Origin: a virus
Direction: 5' to 3' (one strand)
DNA: 64,000 nt
Virus record (IMG/VR): IMGVR_UViG_3300034104_003402
Span: 20,370 to 84,369 of that record
In this document: piece after piece, positions 48,115 through 57,083 of the stretch
How the letters are laid out: the number at the start of each line of letters is the position of its first letter
How positions within the stretch are numbered: position 1 is the stretch's first letter
Notes under the pieces: generated by a model
Database searches by the model: none
The model's input: only the letters and a program-made list of their open reading frames with translations
What the model was told of the DNA's origin: nothing
Program-made: the position numbers and the translations under genes

Positions 48115-48298
48115 GCCGTAGGGCCGCCGAATCGCCATTTTTTATTATCGGACGCACACCCAAAAGGACCGGGTTTCCTGCGGGTTTTTGGGGGGTTTTG
48201 GAGCCGCTAGCCGCCTCTCTGGCGCGTTCGCAGGTCGGGCCCCACCCTACGGGCATCCCCACGGGGCCACCCCTCCACGGGGCCTAAAGTTATCGGAC
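48115..48298. other. G-rich non-coding spacer with repeated GTCCGATAA
   Basis: No gene. Plus strand holds GGG, GGG, GGGGGG tracts spaced by T-rich loops, able to form a G-quadruplex, and many GGGGCC/GGCCCC blocks. The minus strand has GTCCGATAAT at 48136-48145 and GTCCGATAAC at 48288-48297. A similar spacer is at 62.3-62.6 kb. Confidence 0.6.
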
Positions 48299-49555
48299 TT
48301 ACCAGGTGTAACGCATTTCGGTGGGCTGTAGGCCGAACTTATCCAAGAACGAACCTAATCCAAGTCCACGAATTGCTCGACTTAAAATTGCCGCAAAGAT
48401 TGAAACTACTTTACGCAAAGCCTCAACAAACTTTTTAAATCCTTCTTTAACATATTGATAACCTTTCATGCCTGCGTTAACCACATTTTGTTTTGCGGTT
48501 TTCAACCAATCGCCCAATCCTTCATTGAAACATTGCATGTAGTATTCGTAGTTCTGTTCCAACATCATGCCGTCGAACGCTTCATCTAGTTCGCCTGCAT
48601 CTCCTGCTTTCTGAGCGAAGTCTAATCGGAACGCAATGCCACGAGAACCGCCACCGCTCTTGCTGCTCTTTCTTCCACGGTCACGCAAACCGAACTTGAA
48701 GCGAGGCAACATGTGGTCAATGAATTCGTCTGCATCCATAAACTTAATGCTGCCGTCATCAAACCATTCCAAGAAGTGAGTGGCTATAAAGTCAGGTTTG
48801 TTAAATCGTTTTTCACCTGTCGCAAACTCACGAAGTAGTTTCTTGCGATTCTCATTTTTCAACATGAACTTGGTCATTTCAATTGTTATCTTTTCACGAA
48901 CTCCAATCAAATCCAAGAATTCGTTTATCTGTTCTAGTTCGCGGTCGAACGGAACTCCTGTTCCACTCTTCAAACCAGTAACCACACTTATCAGGCGGTC
49001 AAATTCATCTTTACCATATTTGGTTTCAAACTTCTTGCGAGTCTGCTTGTAGACTGTTTCGTTACCGGTTTGAATAATAATGTTAGAAATGGTTTTAGCA
49101 ATTTCTGCACCTTCTGTTTTTCCAAAGGTTGCGTTAAGCACCGCGTAGATTTCGTTGGTTTGTGCGGAAGCAATTTGTGCTGCTGCTCCGTTTTTAACCG
49201 AGGAGCAATACTTTTTGCCGCTCTGATTTAAGAACACAATATCGGTTTTTGGTTCGCCACTCTTAATGCTCTTGCCTGGCCCACCTTCCAAGTATGCAGG
49301 AGTGATTACCGAAGTGGGTGCTCGACCTGCCATCTGCCAAGCCAAGCGAGGCTTGCCAATCCTTTTAATCAACTCTTTAATGCAAGACTTAGCCGCAACT
49401 TCCGCTGCTTTGCTTTGATACTTTAGTCCAGTAGCACGACTTTTGCCTTCGCTTGAAATTTCATTGAAAGCCTTGGTTAAATCAATTTCAAATTTAGTGG
49501 AATTGATAGACTCTGTTAGGTAGAGTTCTCCAAGTAGTCCGGTTAAAGTCTTCAT
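48299..49555 (-). CDS. Tagged protein with possible PD-(D/E)xK nuclease site
   Basis: 418 residues. Leader MKTLTGLLGELYLTESIN has L-x-E sites (LGE, LTE) like prohead-protease targets. EPKTDIVFLNQ followed by YCSSVKNG resembles a restriction-like D-x(n)-(S/E)-x-K core. C-terminal helices are amphipathic and hydrophobic (VVSIFAAILSRAIRGLGLG). It may be a packaged nuclease-like protein. Nuclease identity is an inference. Confidence 0.6.
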   Translation of the reverse strand: MKTLTGLLGELYLTESINSTKFEIDLTKAFNEISSEGKSRATGLKYQSKAAEVAAKSCIKELIKRIGKPRLAWQMAGRAPTSVITPAYLEGGPGKSIKSGEPKTDIVFLNQSGKKYCSSVKNGAAAQIASAQTNEIYAVLNATFGKTEGAEIAKTISNIIIQTGNETVYKQTRKKFETKYGKDEFDRLISVVTGLKSGTGVPFDRELEQINEFLDLIGVREKITIEMTKFMLKNENRKKLLREFATGEKRFNKPDFIATHFLEWFDDGSIKFMDADEFIDHMLPRFKFGLRDRGRKSSKSGGGSRGIAFRLDFAQKAGDAGELDEAFDGMMLEQNYEYYMQCFNEGLGDWLKTAKQNVVNAGMKGYQYVKEGFKKFVEALRKVVSIFAAILSRAIRGLGLGSFLDKFGLQPTEMRYTW

Positions 49556-49580
49556 ATCGGTATTTATTCTTTCTGCGTGA

Positions 49581-50528
49581 TTATGACACTAGTGATACTA
49601 GTGCGTTAAATGCTTTTTCTGTGGCATCAACGCTTGTGAAGAACTTTCGGAAGTGACGCAAGAATATTGCTTTATCTTCCTTCTTCCAATCCCAAACAGT
49701 TGTGCGCTCATCCGAATTGCTCCATTCTGGATCTTTCCCGTATCCTCCTGGCGCGTTCTGCATCATGGCAACAAATCCTCTCAAAGGCACATAAACCTTG
49801 CAACGAATCGGCTTATTGCTTAAACGAAGCACTTCCTCTTCATCATCAATACTTCCCATTACTGCATTAAGTATATCGCTGCTTGCTTTGCCGTCAAACA
49901 GAGTTTCTTGTTTGGTTAACTGTGCTTCCATGATTGCCATAACGCGAGACCTGTTGGTGCGTTCACGAACATATTTTACCGATATTTTACCAAATGATTC
50001 GGCAACCCTAAATGTTGTTGACCACGATTGTCCTTCATACCTAGAACTGTAGGTCATATCTCCAATCAGGTAAGTGCTGCTGCCAGTAAATGCCGCATCC
50101 TTAAATTTCACGCTCTTGAAGTCATCCATTCCTAATGTGGTTCCGCGATATGCTTCACCATCATACCAAGTCCAAGAAGCACGAGACGGACAAGCAAGCA
50201 ATTTTTTCAATCCTAGTTTTACTGAATTCATGTCACTTTGCGAACGATTTGAATCTATAGAAATTTTGAAATGCTCTCCGATATTTACTGCTGCCATCCA
50301 AATTTCTTTTGTTAGATTTGGTGCAGCAGGCGCAAACTTTTTGCGATACTCTTCGTATGCAACTCTTATTTTCAAGGTTTCAATCATCGCGTAATCGTAA
50401 CGGACAGTTTCAAATCTTTCGTAACATAAATACACCAACTCCTGTAACGGTCTAACCATAGGTTGGCGCAGCCACCAGCAGATGCCTTCGTTTGGGGTCT
50501 CTTGAAGATAGTTCGTGAACCCTTTCAT
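49581..50528 (-). CDS. ADP-ribosyltransferase with capsid-targeting leader, copy 1
   Basis: 315 residues. Leader MKGFTNYLQET (L-x-E). The R-S-E motif set of arginine ADP-ribosyltransferases is present: R128 in YRGTT, SWS at 168-170 in GQSWSTTFRVAESF, and E230-x-E232 in DDEEEVLRLSN. Upstream ACPSRASW is shared with its paralogs. Alt and Mod enzymes of T4 use the same fold to modify host RNA polymerase. NAD is the substrate. Confidence 0.82.
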   Translation of the reverse strand: MKGFTNYLQETPNEGICWWLRQPMVRPLQELVYLCYERFETVRYDYAMIETLKIRVAYEEYRKKFAPAAPNLTKEIWMAAVNIGEHFKISIDSNRSQSDMNSVKLGLKKLLACPSRASWTWYDGEAYRGTTLGMDDFKSVKFKDAAFTGSSTYLIGDMTYSSRYEGQSWSTTFRVAESFGKISVKYVRERTNRSRVMAIMEAQLTKQETLFDGKASSDILNAVMGSIDDEEEVLRLSNKPIRCKVYVPLRGFVAMMQNAPGGYGKDPEWSNSDERTTVWDWKKEDKAIFLRHFRKFFTSVDATEKAFNALVSLVS

Positions 50529-51322
50529 ACGGAATACTTACTTACCTTTTTCTCAAAGTGTTTCCACAAGTTGCTTGTGCTCATTCGTTTTAACGCATCT
50601 TCTCCGGTAATTTTAGCAAGACGAGTTTTGAATGTTTTAATATCTCTTTCGTCTGCATTCCCTATACTGAAGTCTACTAGATTGCCCCATGCGCTCCATA
50701 GGGAAACATAAGCACGAACCTGTATTGGTGTGTTGCTTACACGAAGAATTTCTTTCTCTTCGGTGTGAGCAGATATCTGACGAATCACATCAGGTGTTAA
50801 GAAAGTTTCTTGTCGTTTAACACGATGCTCAATTATGATTTGGATGGCATCTTCAGTAAAAGAAGGTATTGTGTAGGTTGTAAATTGTTGTGCCACCCTA
50901 AACTCGTAACTCCACGATTGAATTGGATGCTCTGATTTATAAGTTCCTGTAGCCACAAGATATTCCACACCGTTAAATTCAACCAATTCTCCTGTAAACT
51001 TAAATTTCTCGGCAAGATAACGAGAAGTCTTATTAAGCCCACGCCAAACTGGTATGTTATCAAACGAGTAAGTCCAGTTTGCACGATTCTTACATTTACA
51101 CATTTCAATTATAGCATTATGAACACTAGGTTTTCTTATGCTTGAATCAAAATAATAAATCAACGCGCTTGAGTATTTTTTCAGTGAACCCATACCAGAA
51201 GAAACAGGATGTTTAACCATATCTACAAACGCTTCTTCGGTTGGTTGAGACAGCAATTCACAGATGGTTGGCCCCTTTGTCGTTTTGGTGGCTTCTTGAA
51301 GATAGTCTATGAAATCTTTCAT
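50525..51322 (-). CDS. ADP-ribosyltransferase with capsid-targeting leader, copy 2
   Basis: 265 residues. Leader MKDFIDYLQEAT. R94 in VWRGL, SWS at 136-138 in SWSYEFRVAQQF and E189-x-E191 in EEKEILRVSN complete the R-S-E set. Smallest of the four copies. ATGA overlap on both sides. Confidence 0.82.
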   Translation of the reverse strand: MKDFIDYLQEATKTTKGPTICELLSQPTEEAFVDMVKHPVSSGMGSLKKYSSALIYYFDSSIRKPSVHNAIIEMCKCKNRANWTYSFDNIPVWRGLNKTSRYLAEKFKFTGELVEFNGVEYLVATGTYKSEHPIQSWSYEFRVAQQFTTYTIPSFTEDAIQIIIEHRVKRQETFLTPDVIRQISAHTEEKEILRVSNTPIQVRAYVSLWSAWGNLVDFSIGNADERDIKTFKTRLAKITGEDALKRMSTSNLWKHFEKKVSKYSV

Positions 51323-52206
51323 GTTAACTTCTCGTTTGAGTTCACAGTAATCTTACCTTTATCCCATCGTGCTGTCCACTTTGCGGTTTTAACAAGCGAG
51401 TCCCAAATCTTTCTGGCTTCGCGTGTGTAGATGTTTGAGCGTTTCGGGTCTGTCCAATTTGCTATTGAAGGCGAATACCAATACGAGACATCATATTCTG
51501 TAATGGTATTCTTATCATCAGTAAGATGCCCGAAAATTCTATAAGGGTGTATGCCGTTCGTTGCCTTGCCTTGATATTTTGCAGTAACTTTCTCAGGCTC
51601 TGCAATGATGTGCAACACTTCAGGTATAGTGCCGTAACCCTTCTTCAGTTTTTCAACTATACTTTCCACACTTCCTTTTGCGTTTTTAATTTCACGGTCT
51701 GTCATCTCGGTGATAGGTTTACGCATGTGTGAAGTCAAATCAAGCATCACCACCGTAGGATTAATGCCGTTCATAAACGCAATATCCATTCGCGTGTTGC
51801 CTGCAAGAACTCGCATATCTCCTTTAGGAAACTTCACCACGATAGGCATATCTACCGGCTTGCCTGCCTTTATAAGTTTCTCTAAATCTTTAAGTGTATC
51901 TTCATTTCTAAACTTTGGAAACGAACGATATCCTGAGATAAGATCTAGTAGTTCTTCCATGTCTCGGGTGCGACTGCGATTGTGAATCTTACGGTCGGTA
52001 GCAGAATCAATCTGCATCGTGGGAGCAGACTTTACCGCTTTCAGAAACTCTGCTTCGGTTGGAAAAATGTTTCTAGGCAACTCGTGAATCAGATGCTTCA
52101 AATACTCAATCTGATATTCTTTGCGAATGCTAGCATCGCTTGGGCGAACCCAATTGCCGCGTTTCGCTTCACTCAAAACTTCTCGTAGTTGCCAGTAGTC
52201 TTTCAC
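51319..52206 (-). CDS. Tagged ParB-like nuclease-domain protein
   Basis: 295 residues. Leader MKDYWQLREVLSEA, L-x-E then Ala, is almost identical in type to T4 internal proteins. Central MPIVVKFPKGDMRVLAGNTRMDIAFMNGI matches the ParB/Srx core (V-x-x-G-N/H-x-R-x-x-A). C-terminus KWTARWDKGKI. May cut or modify DNA or nucleotides after injection. Flanked by ADP-ribosyltransferases. Confidence 0.65.
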   Translation of the reverse strand: MKDYWQLREVLSEAKRGNWVRPSDASIRKEYQIEYLKHLIHELPRNIFPTEAEFLKAVKSAPTMQIDSATDRKIHNRSRTRDMEELLDLISGYRSFPKFRNEDTLKDLEKLIKAGKPVDMPIVVKFPKGDMRVLAGNTRMDIAFMNGINPTVVMLDLTSHMRKPITEMTDREIKNAKGSVESIVEKLKKGYGTIPEVLHIIAEPEKVTAKYQGKATNGIHPYRIFGHLTDDKNTITEYDVSYWYSPSIANWTDPKRSNIYTREARKIWDSLVKTAKWTARWDKGKITVNSNEKLT

Positions 52207-53351
52207 GATTTTTCTCGCAACAGAGTCTTGTAAATATACGCTACCGCTTCAGTATCATTACGAACTGCTGATACGAGAGTTCCTTTGGTGAGAATAAACT
52301 TCGCTTTAATTGGAGCATTAGACACGCGAATCACTTCCTCTTCAGAAGATGAAATTCCTGCACGAGCCGCCAATTTTCTTGAAGCCCGTTCACTAAGCAT
52401 ACACTGCTCTTTAGGAACCGCTGCGGAAATTATCACAGGAGCAGAACCAGATACTTTTGCGGTTCCAGGCTTAGGCATTACTCCTCCTGAAATTCCTGAG
52501 ATGTGTAACTCGGCTTCAGGAGAACCGCTAGCCTCTGAGCCTGCCGATCTTGCAAAATTTTTAGCGACAGCAATACTTCTTGTCCAAGATTGTGCTCCAA
52601 GTCTGCTCTGATAGATTCCCTCGGCGTGTAAGTCGTTTCCGACTCGTTTCCATTTCAACTCTTTAAGTTTATCCCAAGACATAGTTTTGCCGCGATACAA
52701 ACTTCCCTTGAAATCTGCTTTTGTCCAATCGCCTCGTGTTGGACACGCTTGTATTGCTTTAAACACTCCTAGCACCGAGGCTTTACCGCGACCCATTAAA
52801 TCGGAACCAAACCAATCATCAAATGCCGTGTCAATTTTATCGGCTACAGATTCAAGGGTTTTCATTCCGTCTAAAATCCACGCATCTAATAACTCTTTAG
52901 TATTATCGTTCCAAAGATATGAGTCTTTAAGTCCGTCAATCACATACACCATGTCATCAAGAGATAAACTCACGAAGTCGCATATGGTGACACCTGAGAA
53001 ATTGGGAAATCCTAAATTATCCTTTTTGCCTTTACTTAACTTGGTAAATATCTTCTTGTCTTCTGGGTCAAATTGGTAATCACTAGCAGGGCGAGGTTTT
53101 GATTTACTTGAGTTACCCGATTTACTAGATTTACTTGAGTTCTTGTCAAGTCCGTATTCTCGTATAATTACTTCAGCCCATAATTCGCTCCATTCCATCC
53201 CGTCTGGAGTCCAGCCACCCCGAAGTTTTTTAGCCAAGGCTGCATCTCCTCCAAACTTTCTACTCCATTCTTTCCAGTATGCATCCCAAGACTCGTTTAC
53301 GAGTTTGCTTGAAGTTTTCAACTCTTGTTTTAATTGCCAGTAGTCTTTCAT
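52203..53351 (-). CDS. ADP-ribosyltransferase with capsid-targeting leader, copy 3
   Basis: 382 residues from the ATG at 53351 (a GTG two codons earlier overlaps the upstream stop). Leader MKDYWQLKQELK. LYRGKTMSW, AQSWTRSIAVAKNFA and SSSEEEVIRVSN form the R-S-E set. A Ser-rich region and a DFVSLSLDDMVY segment precede it. Long N-terminal region shared with the next gene (KIF/KILT-like KLSKGKKD, FPNFSGVTICDFVS). Confidence 0.82.
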   Translation of the reverse strand: MKDYWQLKQELKTSSKLVNESWDAYWKEWSRKFGGDAALAKKLRGGWTPDGMEWSELWAEVIIREYGLDKNSSKSSKSGNSSKSKPRPASDYQFDPEDKKIFTKLSKGKKDNLGFPNFSGVTICDFVSLSLDDMVYVIDGLKDSYLWNDNTKELLDAWILDGMKTLESVADKIDTAFDDWFGSDLMGRGKASVLGVFKAIQACPTRGDWTKADFKGSLYRGKTMSWDKLKELKWKRVGNDLHAEGIYQSRLGAQSWTRSIAVAKNFARSAGSEASGSPEAELHISGISGGVMPKPGTAKVSGSAPVIISAAVPKEQCMLSERASRKLAARAGISSSEEEVIRVSNAPIKAKFILTKGTLVSAVRNDTEAVAYIYKTLLREKS

Positions 53352-53353
53352 GT

Positions 53354-54307
53354 TCACTTCCTCTTACCAATGATATTGAAGATGTGGTCAATCTGCTCAT
53401 CGTTGTGGGTTACAGTTTCCAACATTTCTCGTGTAACCGTAAACTTTGCTCGGATAGGTTCTGTGGAAACACGAAGCACTTCTTTCTCGTTTAATTCGCC
53501 GTATTCTATCGCTCTTTGAATTTTATCAATCATGTGAGGATTAAACACGCAATCTTTCGCTGGAATGTTGGCTTGAATAATCACAGGAAGGAATCCTGTT
53601 ATATTTCTTCCGTATATCTCTTCTTCTCTTGCATCACTCCAACCTGTTGGTATTTCTAAATCCATATCACTCATAGCCCCTTCATTCCCTGCGGCAAATT
53701 TTTTTGCTACCTTTAGGTCTATGGTCCACGATTGCATTGCTAGTTTGCTTTGATAGATTGCGGTGCATTCTAGATTCTTACCTACAACTCGCCACGGCAT
53801 ACTCTTAAATCTACCCCAAGAAATTCGTTTGCCGCGATACAGGATTCCGCCTGAGAATCGTGCCCAATCGCCTCGTGTGGAACACGCTTTAATATCACGG
53901 AACACTTGCACCACTGAAGACTTGCCGCCACCCATCAAAACATCTCCGAACGCATCACCAAACGCTTCTCGTATTCTGTCCGTCATTCCTGTGAGAGCAT
54001 TCCAACCGCGAACCTTGTAATCCGAGTAGTTTACGAAATAATCGCTTTGTCTTTTAGAACCTTCTCCGTCTGTAGCCTTAAGCATCTGACAGAAATCTTG
54101 AAGATTTAGAGAAATCAAATCACAGAAAGTTACGCCGGTAAAATCAGGAATGCCATTCTCATCTCGCTTGCCTCGACTGACCTTAAGCAATATCTTTTCA
54201 TCAGCCGGATGAAATCCTGCACCGTGTCCTCCAAAATCATATTCACGCTTCAGTTTAATCTTCTGAGCGGCGGTTAGATCTTCGCGTAGATACCAGTAGT
54301 CTTTCAT
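53354..54307 (-). CDS. ADP-ribosyltransferase with capsid-targeting leader, copy 4
   Basis: 317 residues. Leader MKDYWYLREDLTAAQ. R158 in LYRGKRISW, SWT at 193-195 in MQSWTIDLKVAKKFA and E-x-E in LNEKEVLRVS. Near copy of the preceding gene, including IPDFTGVTFCDLIS and ACSTRGDW. Together they look like a recent duplication. Confidence 0.82.
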   Translation of the reverse strand: MKDYWYLREDLTAAQKIKLKREYDFGGHGAGFHPADEKILLKVSRGKRDENGIPDFTGVTFCDLISLNLQDFCQMLKATDGEGSKRQSDYFVNYSDYKVRGWNALTGMTDRIREAFGDAFGDVLMGGGKSSVVQVFRDIKACSTRGDWARFSGGILYRGKRISWGRFKSMPWRVVGKNLECTAIYQSKLAMQSWTIDLKVAKKFAAGNEGAMSDMDLEIPTGWSDAREEEIYGRNITGFLPVIIQANIPAKDCVFNPHMIDKIQRAIEYGELNEKEVLRVSTEPIRAKFTVTREMLETVTHNDEQIDHIFNIIGKRK

Positions 54308-55092
54308 GTGATGATATAATTTTCCGCTGCAATTCTTGTTGCAAGTGTCTTGGTTGTTCTTGATTGACGAGCACTGTTGGGCGCATACAAATCTAGTTCA
54401 ATTTTCACCTCGCCAGGTATCGTGGCAAGAATTTCACGAACCGCCAATCTTGCGGCAAGTTTACTTGTGCCTTCTAAAGTTATCCAAGAGTCGGAGTGCC
54501 GTCTTCCGTAAACTTTAAACCAGCCTTTATCGTAAACTCGTCGTTGCAGCGGAAAGCAAAGATCTATAACTTCATTTTGAATGAGTTCTTTAATATGATG
54601 AGGTTCTAGTTTTTCGCCGTCCTCAAGATCGAATTTTGATTCATAATACTCTGTGTCGAAATGCGATTTGTTTTTAAGGTATTCGTCTAGTGCCTGCTCC
54701 ATTTCGCTGTTTGAGATACCAAATCGCTGCGGTTTATTTACAATCTGTGTGGTATGATATCCGTCGCTATCGTGGAAGAAAGTGAACCATTGATTAGAGG
54801 CATGCCACCAGCCTGCACGATCTTTATCCCACGGAAACGGAGTTCGAGTGGGCTTTGCTATGCCAAGTTTCTTTAATCGTTCAAGTTTCTTCAATCCGGC
54901 GGCATCTCTACGCTGTGCGGCTGCAATCATGGCTTGACCGCGTGGACTACGCTCAAACTTTAAACGCAACTCGCGCTCGCGTGGAGTTTCCACATGCCCG
55001 CCTCGTGGTTCAAATGCGTTCGGGTTGGTGTAGATGCCCAACAGTTCATCTAGTTGTCGTAATTCGGTTAACAGTTCAGATAAGGTTTTCAT
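54304..55092 (-). CDS. Tagged protein, unknown
   Basis: 262 residues. Leader MKTLSELLTELRQLDE. Middle RAGWWHASNQWFTFFHDSDGYHTTQI and HIKELIQNEVIDLCFP, basic Arg-rich helix near 45-75. Not recognised as a known enzyme. ATGA overlap with copy 4. Confidence 0.6.
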   Translation of the reverse strand: MKTLSELLTELRQLDELLGIYTNPNAFEPRGGHVETPRERELRLKFERSPRGQAMIAAAQRRDAAGLKKLERLKKLGIAKPTRTPFPWDKDRAGWWHASNQWFTFFHDSDGYHTTQIVNKPQRFGISNSEMEQALDEYLKNKSHFDTEYYESKFDLEDGEKLEPHHIKELIQNEVIDLCFPLQRRVYDKGWFKVYGRRHSDSWITLEGTSKLAARLAVREILATIPGEVKIELDLYAPNSARQSRTTKTLATRIAAENYIIT

Positions 55093-55096
55093 AAGA

Positions 55097-55603
55097 TTAC
55101 TCCCACAACATATCGTCGCCGCGATCTAGCATTACACGACGAGAGGCTTTATCTAAAACTTGCAGACCTGTGCCTGCGGCTTTCAGTTCCACCTCTTTGC
55201 CGCTCATGCTTATATAAGTTTCGCGTCCCATCTTCATGGCTTTCTTAATGAACATGGTTTGTGGGCTACCGTCAAGTTTTTTCCCCATGATCTCAATTTT
55301 AACACCTACAGGTTTAATGCTGAGAGTCAGGATCATATCTTTCGCGGTATCAATCGCGGCTTTGGTCATCTGTCGAGTAGCCGACCATGCTTTCGCGTTT
55401 CGCTTAGGAATAATGTTACCCATCGGATCAGTTTTACGAGCCTTGAGTGGCTTCTGTGAACCTACAAATCTGCGTGGATCGTCTAGATCAACTCCGTAAC
55501 CGATTGTGCCTAAACTAGGCCCCTTGGGAAACTTTGGTTTCGGGGCTTCAGTTAAACCTAACACAATCTCGGCGGCTTCAAGAATTTGCAAATATCGCTT
55601 CAT
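55097..55603 (-). CDS. Tagged protein, unknown
   Basis: 168 residues. Leader MKRYLQILEAAEIVLGLTEAP holds two possible L-x-E sites (ILE, LTE). Pro/Lys-rich linker, then TKAAIDTAKDMILTLSIKPVGVKIEIMGKKL. Possibly first gene of the tagged operon, with CTAAATA upstream. Confidence 0.6.
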   Translation of the reverse strand: MKRYLQILEAAEIVLGLTEAPKPKFPKGPSLGTIGYGVDLDDPRRFVGSQKPLKARKTDPMGNIIPKRNAKAWSATRQMTKAAIDTAKDMILTLSIKPVGVKIEIMGKKLDGSPQTMFIKKAMKMGRETYISMSGKEVELKAAGTGLQVLDKASRRVMLDRGDDMLWE

Positions 55604-55645
55604 GGTGGAACTCCTACGAATACTTTATTTAGGTTTTCAAACGAA

Positions 55646-55666
55646 AGCCCCCCTTGCGGGGGGGCT
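55646..55666 (-). terminator. GC-rich hairpin terminator
   Basis: AGCCCCCC/GGGGGGCT stem with loop CGCAA, then TTTCGTTTG on the minus strand. Ends the cysteine-rich gene at 55.7 kb. Confidence 0.75.
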
Positions 55667-55692
55667 GTTCAATTCGAAATATTTTTGTAAAC

Positions 55693-56169
55693 TTATCGAC
55701 AGTTCTTGTTTTTGCAGACTGTGGATTTCTTATCTGCGTTTATAGTTATAGTGCTGTATGCCCACGAAGGATATAAACTTTCTTCAAACCACTGCACCGT
55801 TGGATATCCTGCCAAACCTGGAACTTTACCTGGTATTTGGGCTACACACTGGTTTAATACTCTTCCGTAAGCCCACGCTACCTCTCGATAGCACATGCCT
55901 CTAGTCATGGAATCACCATAACTGTCACATCCTCGATATTGATCTCTTCTGTAATCGTCTGCTTCCTTCTTGCAGTTTGCCTCTTCTGCAAGCCAAAGAT
56001 CAACCTGTTGCTGATACCAATTAGTTTTCCAGGTGGTATCGCAGTCGGCACGACAAGCCGATAATGCCGCATCGGTCAAGGTATCGGTTCTAGCAGTTCG
56101 ATCTTCTGGAGGAGCAATGAAGGATCGTTGAAACGACGAGTAAATTGTGTTATCGAATTCGTTGGCCAT
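55693..56169 (-). CDS. Cysteine-rich protein, NWY-Q-V family
   Basis: 158 residues with about 10 Cys. WKTNWYQQQVDLWLAEEANC and GKVPGLAGYPTVQWFEESLYPSWAYST resemble segments of the gene at 57.7 kb (NWYEEQVGLFLDKFLEC; KGIPGMMEPLSVYEN). No signal peptide. Probably a virion or disulphide-bonded injected protein. CTAAATA-like box upstream. Confidence 0.6.
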   Translation of the reverse strand: MANEFDNTIYSSFQRSFIAPPEDRTARTDTLTDAALSACRADCDTTWKTNWYQQQVDLWLAEEANCKKEADDYRRDQYRGCDSYGDSMTRGMCYREVAWAYGRVLNQCVAQIPGKVPGLAGYPTVQWFEESLYPSWAYSTITINADKKSTVCKNKNCR

Positions 56170-56249
56170 TAGGTTCCCCTTTGATAGATTTCCGTTACCC
56201 CTATTTAGGATTTACGAGTTTTTGAAATTTTTAAAAACGGTGGTTTTCC

Positions 56250-56963
56250 CTATTTTCGAACGATCTTTTTAGAGGTTACAAACGGCGAACCTGGCGCGAA
56301 CCATGCTAACTGCGTGTTTGCTATTTCAGGACGAGACGGAGGAATCGCGTAAATTTGAATGCCACTTTTCGCGGCTAGGCGTTTCGCTATGCCGTTGTAA
56401 ATTAAAGCCCGAGCAGGTCTAGCCCCGGCTTTGGTTCCCCACATAATCCCTACGGGTTTTTTTCTAGCCGTAAAGTCTTCAACAATTTGAATAATTGAAC
56501 CAAATACTCGCATCACATGAGAAGTATCGGTTCCACCTAAATCTTCATCTGTGCCTTGATCGAACCCGCTGCCGTCCGTGTCCACATAGGTGGCAAAGCC
56601 TAACTCCCATACTCGCTCCCATAACGGTAATTCAATTTGTTTGCCAGTTTTTGCTAGCCCGCGATTCACTCGCTGCCAGTCTTTAAACGCGGTTGTTCCG
56701 CGATACTGTGTGAACTGCACGGCGACGCGCTGACGCTCGGCGGGTGTGTTTTTTCGATACGCTCCCAGAATGCGTTGAGTGGTGGCAATGGAGCGAGGAA
56801 CTCCTGGTGTGAACTCGGGGCCTGGATCAGGAATCCACTCCTTGCTTCCGCGTAACCGCATCACATCAAACTGATAGTCCATGTTTGTGTCGCCAGAACT
56901 CCACAATCGCCACGGATACGAGCGTTCAAAGATTTCATTGAGGTAGGTTTGAAAGTATTTCAC
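56250..56963 (-). CDS. Tagged protein, unknown
   Basis: 237 residues. Leader MKYFQTYLNEIFERS with L-x-E. FTQYRGTTAFKDWQRV recalls the R motif of the ADP-ribosyltransferases, but no SWS or E-x-E follow. C-terminal half FATYVDTDGSGFDQGTDED and GIMWGTKAGARPARALIYNGIAKRLAAKSG; ends in VTSKKIVRK. A late-type box lies directly upstream. Confidence 0.58.
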   Translation of the reverse strand: MKYFQTYLNEIFERSYPWRLWSSGDTNMDYQFDVMRLRGSKEWIPDPGPEFTPGVPRSIATTQRILGAYRKNTPAERQRVAVQFTQYRGTTAFKDWQRVNRGLAKTGKQIELPLWERVWELGFATYVDTDGSGFDQGTDEDLGGTDTSHVMRVFGSIIQIVEDFTARKKPVGIMWGTKAGARPARALIYNGIAKRLAAKSGIQIYAIPPSRPEIANTQLAWFAPGSPFVTSKKIVRK

Positions 56964-56969
56964 TGAGAA

Positions 56970-56977
56970 TATTTATC
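56970..56977 (-). promoter_or_regulatory. Late-promoter-like GATAAATA
   Basis: One base from the TATAAATA consensus, just before the gene at 56250-56963. A second box, AATAAATA at 57065-57072, lies about 100 bases upstream. Confidence 0.5.
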
Positions 56978-57083
56978 AGGGAAAGAAAATCTTCCCGGCG
57001 GGAGGTATTTTCGTGTGAAGACTTCACGAGTCAGAAATTAGTTTGTTGCAGCGTTGTTTTATGGTATTTATTTAAAGTTAAAT

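Noticed and set aside
56250-56963. Fifth ADP-ribosyltransferase
   Set aside because: It has a QYRGTT segment like motif R, but no S-W-S/T and no E-x-E follow at the right distances.
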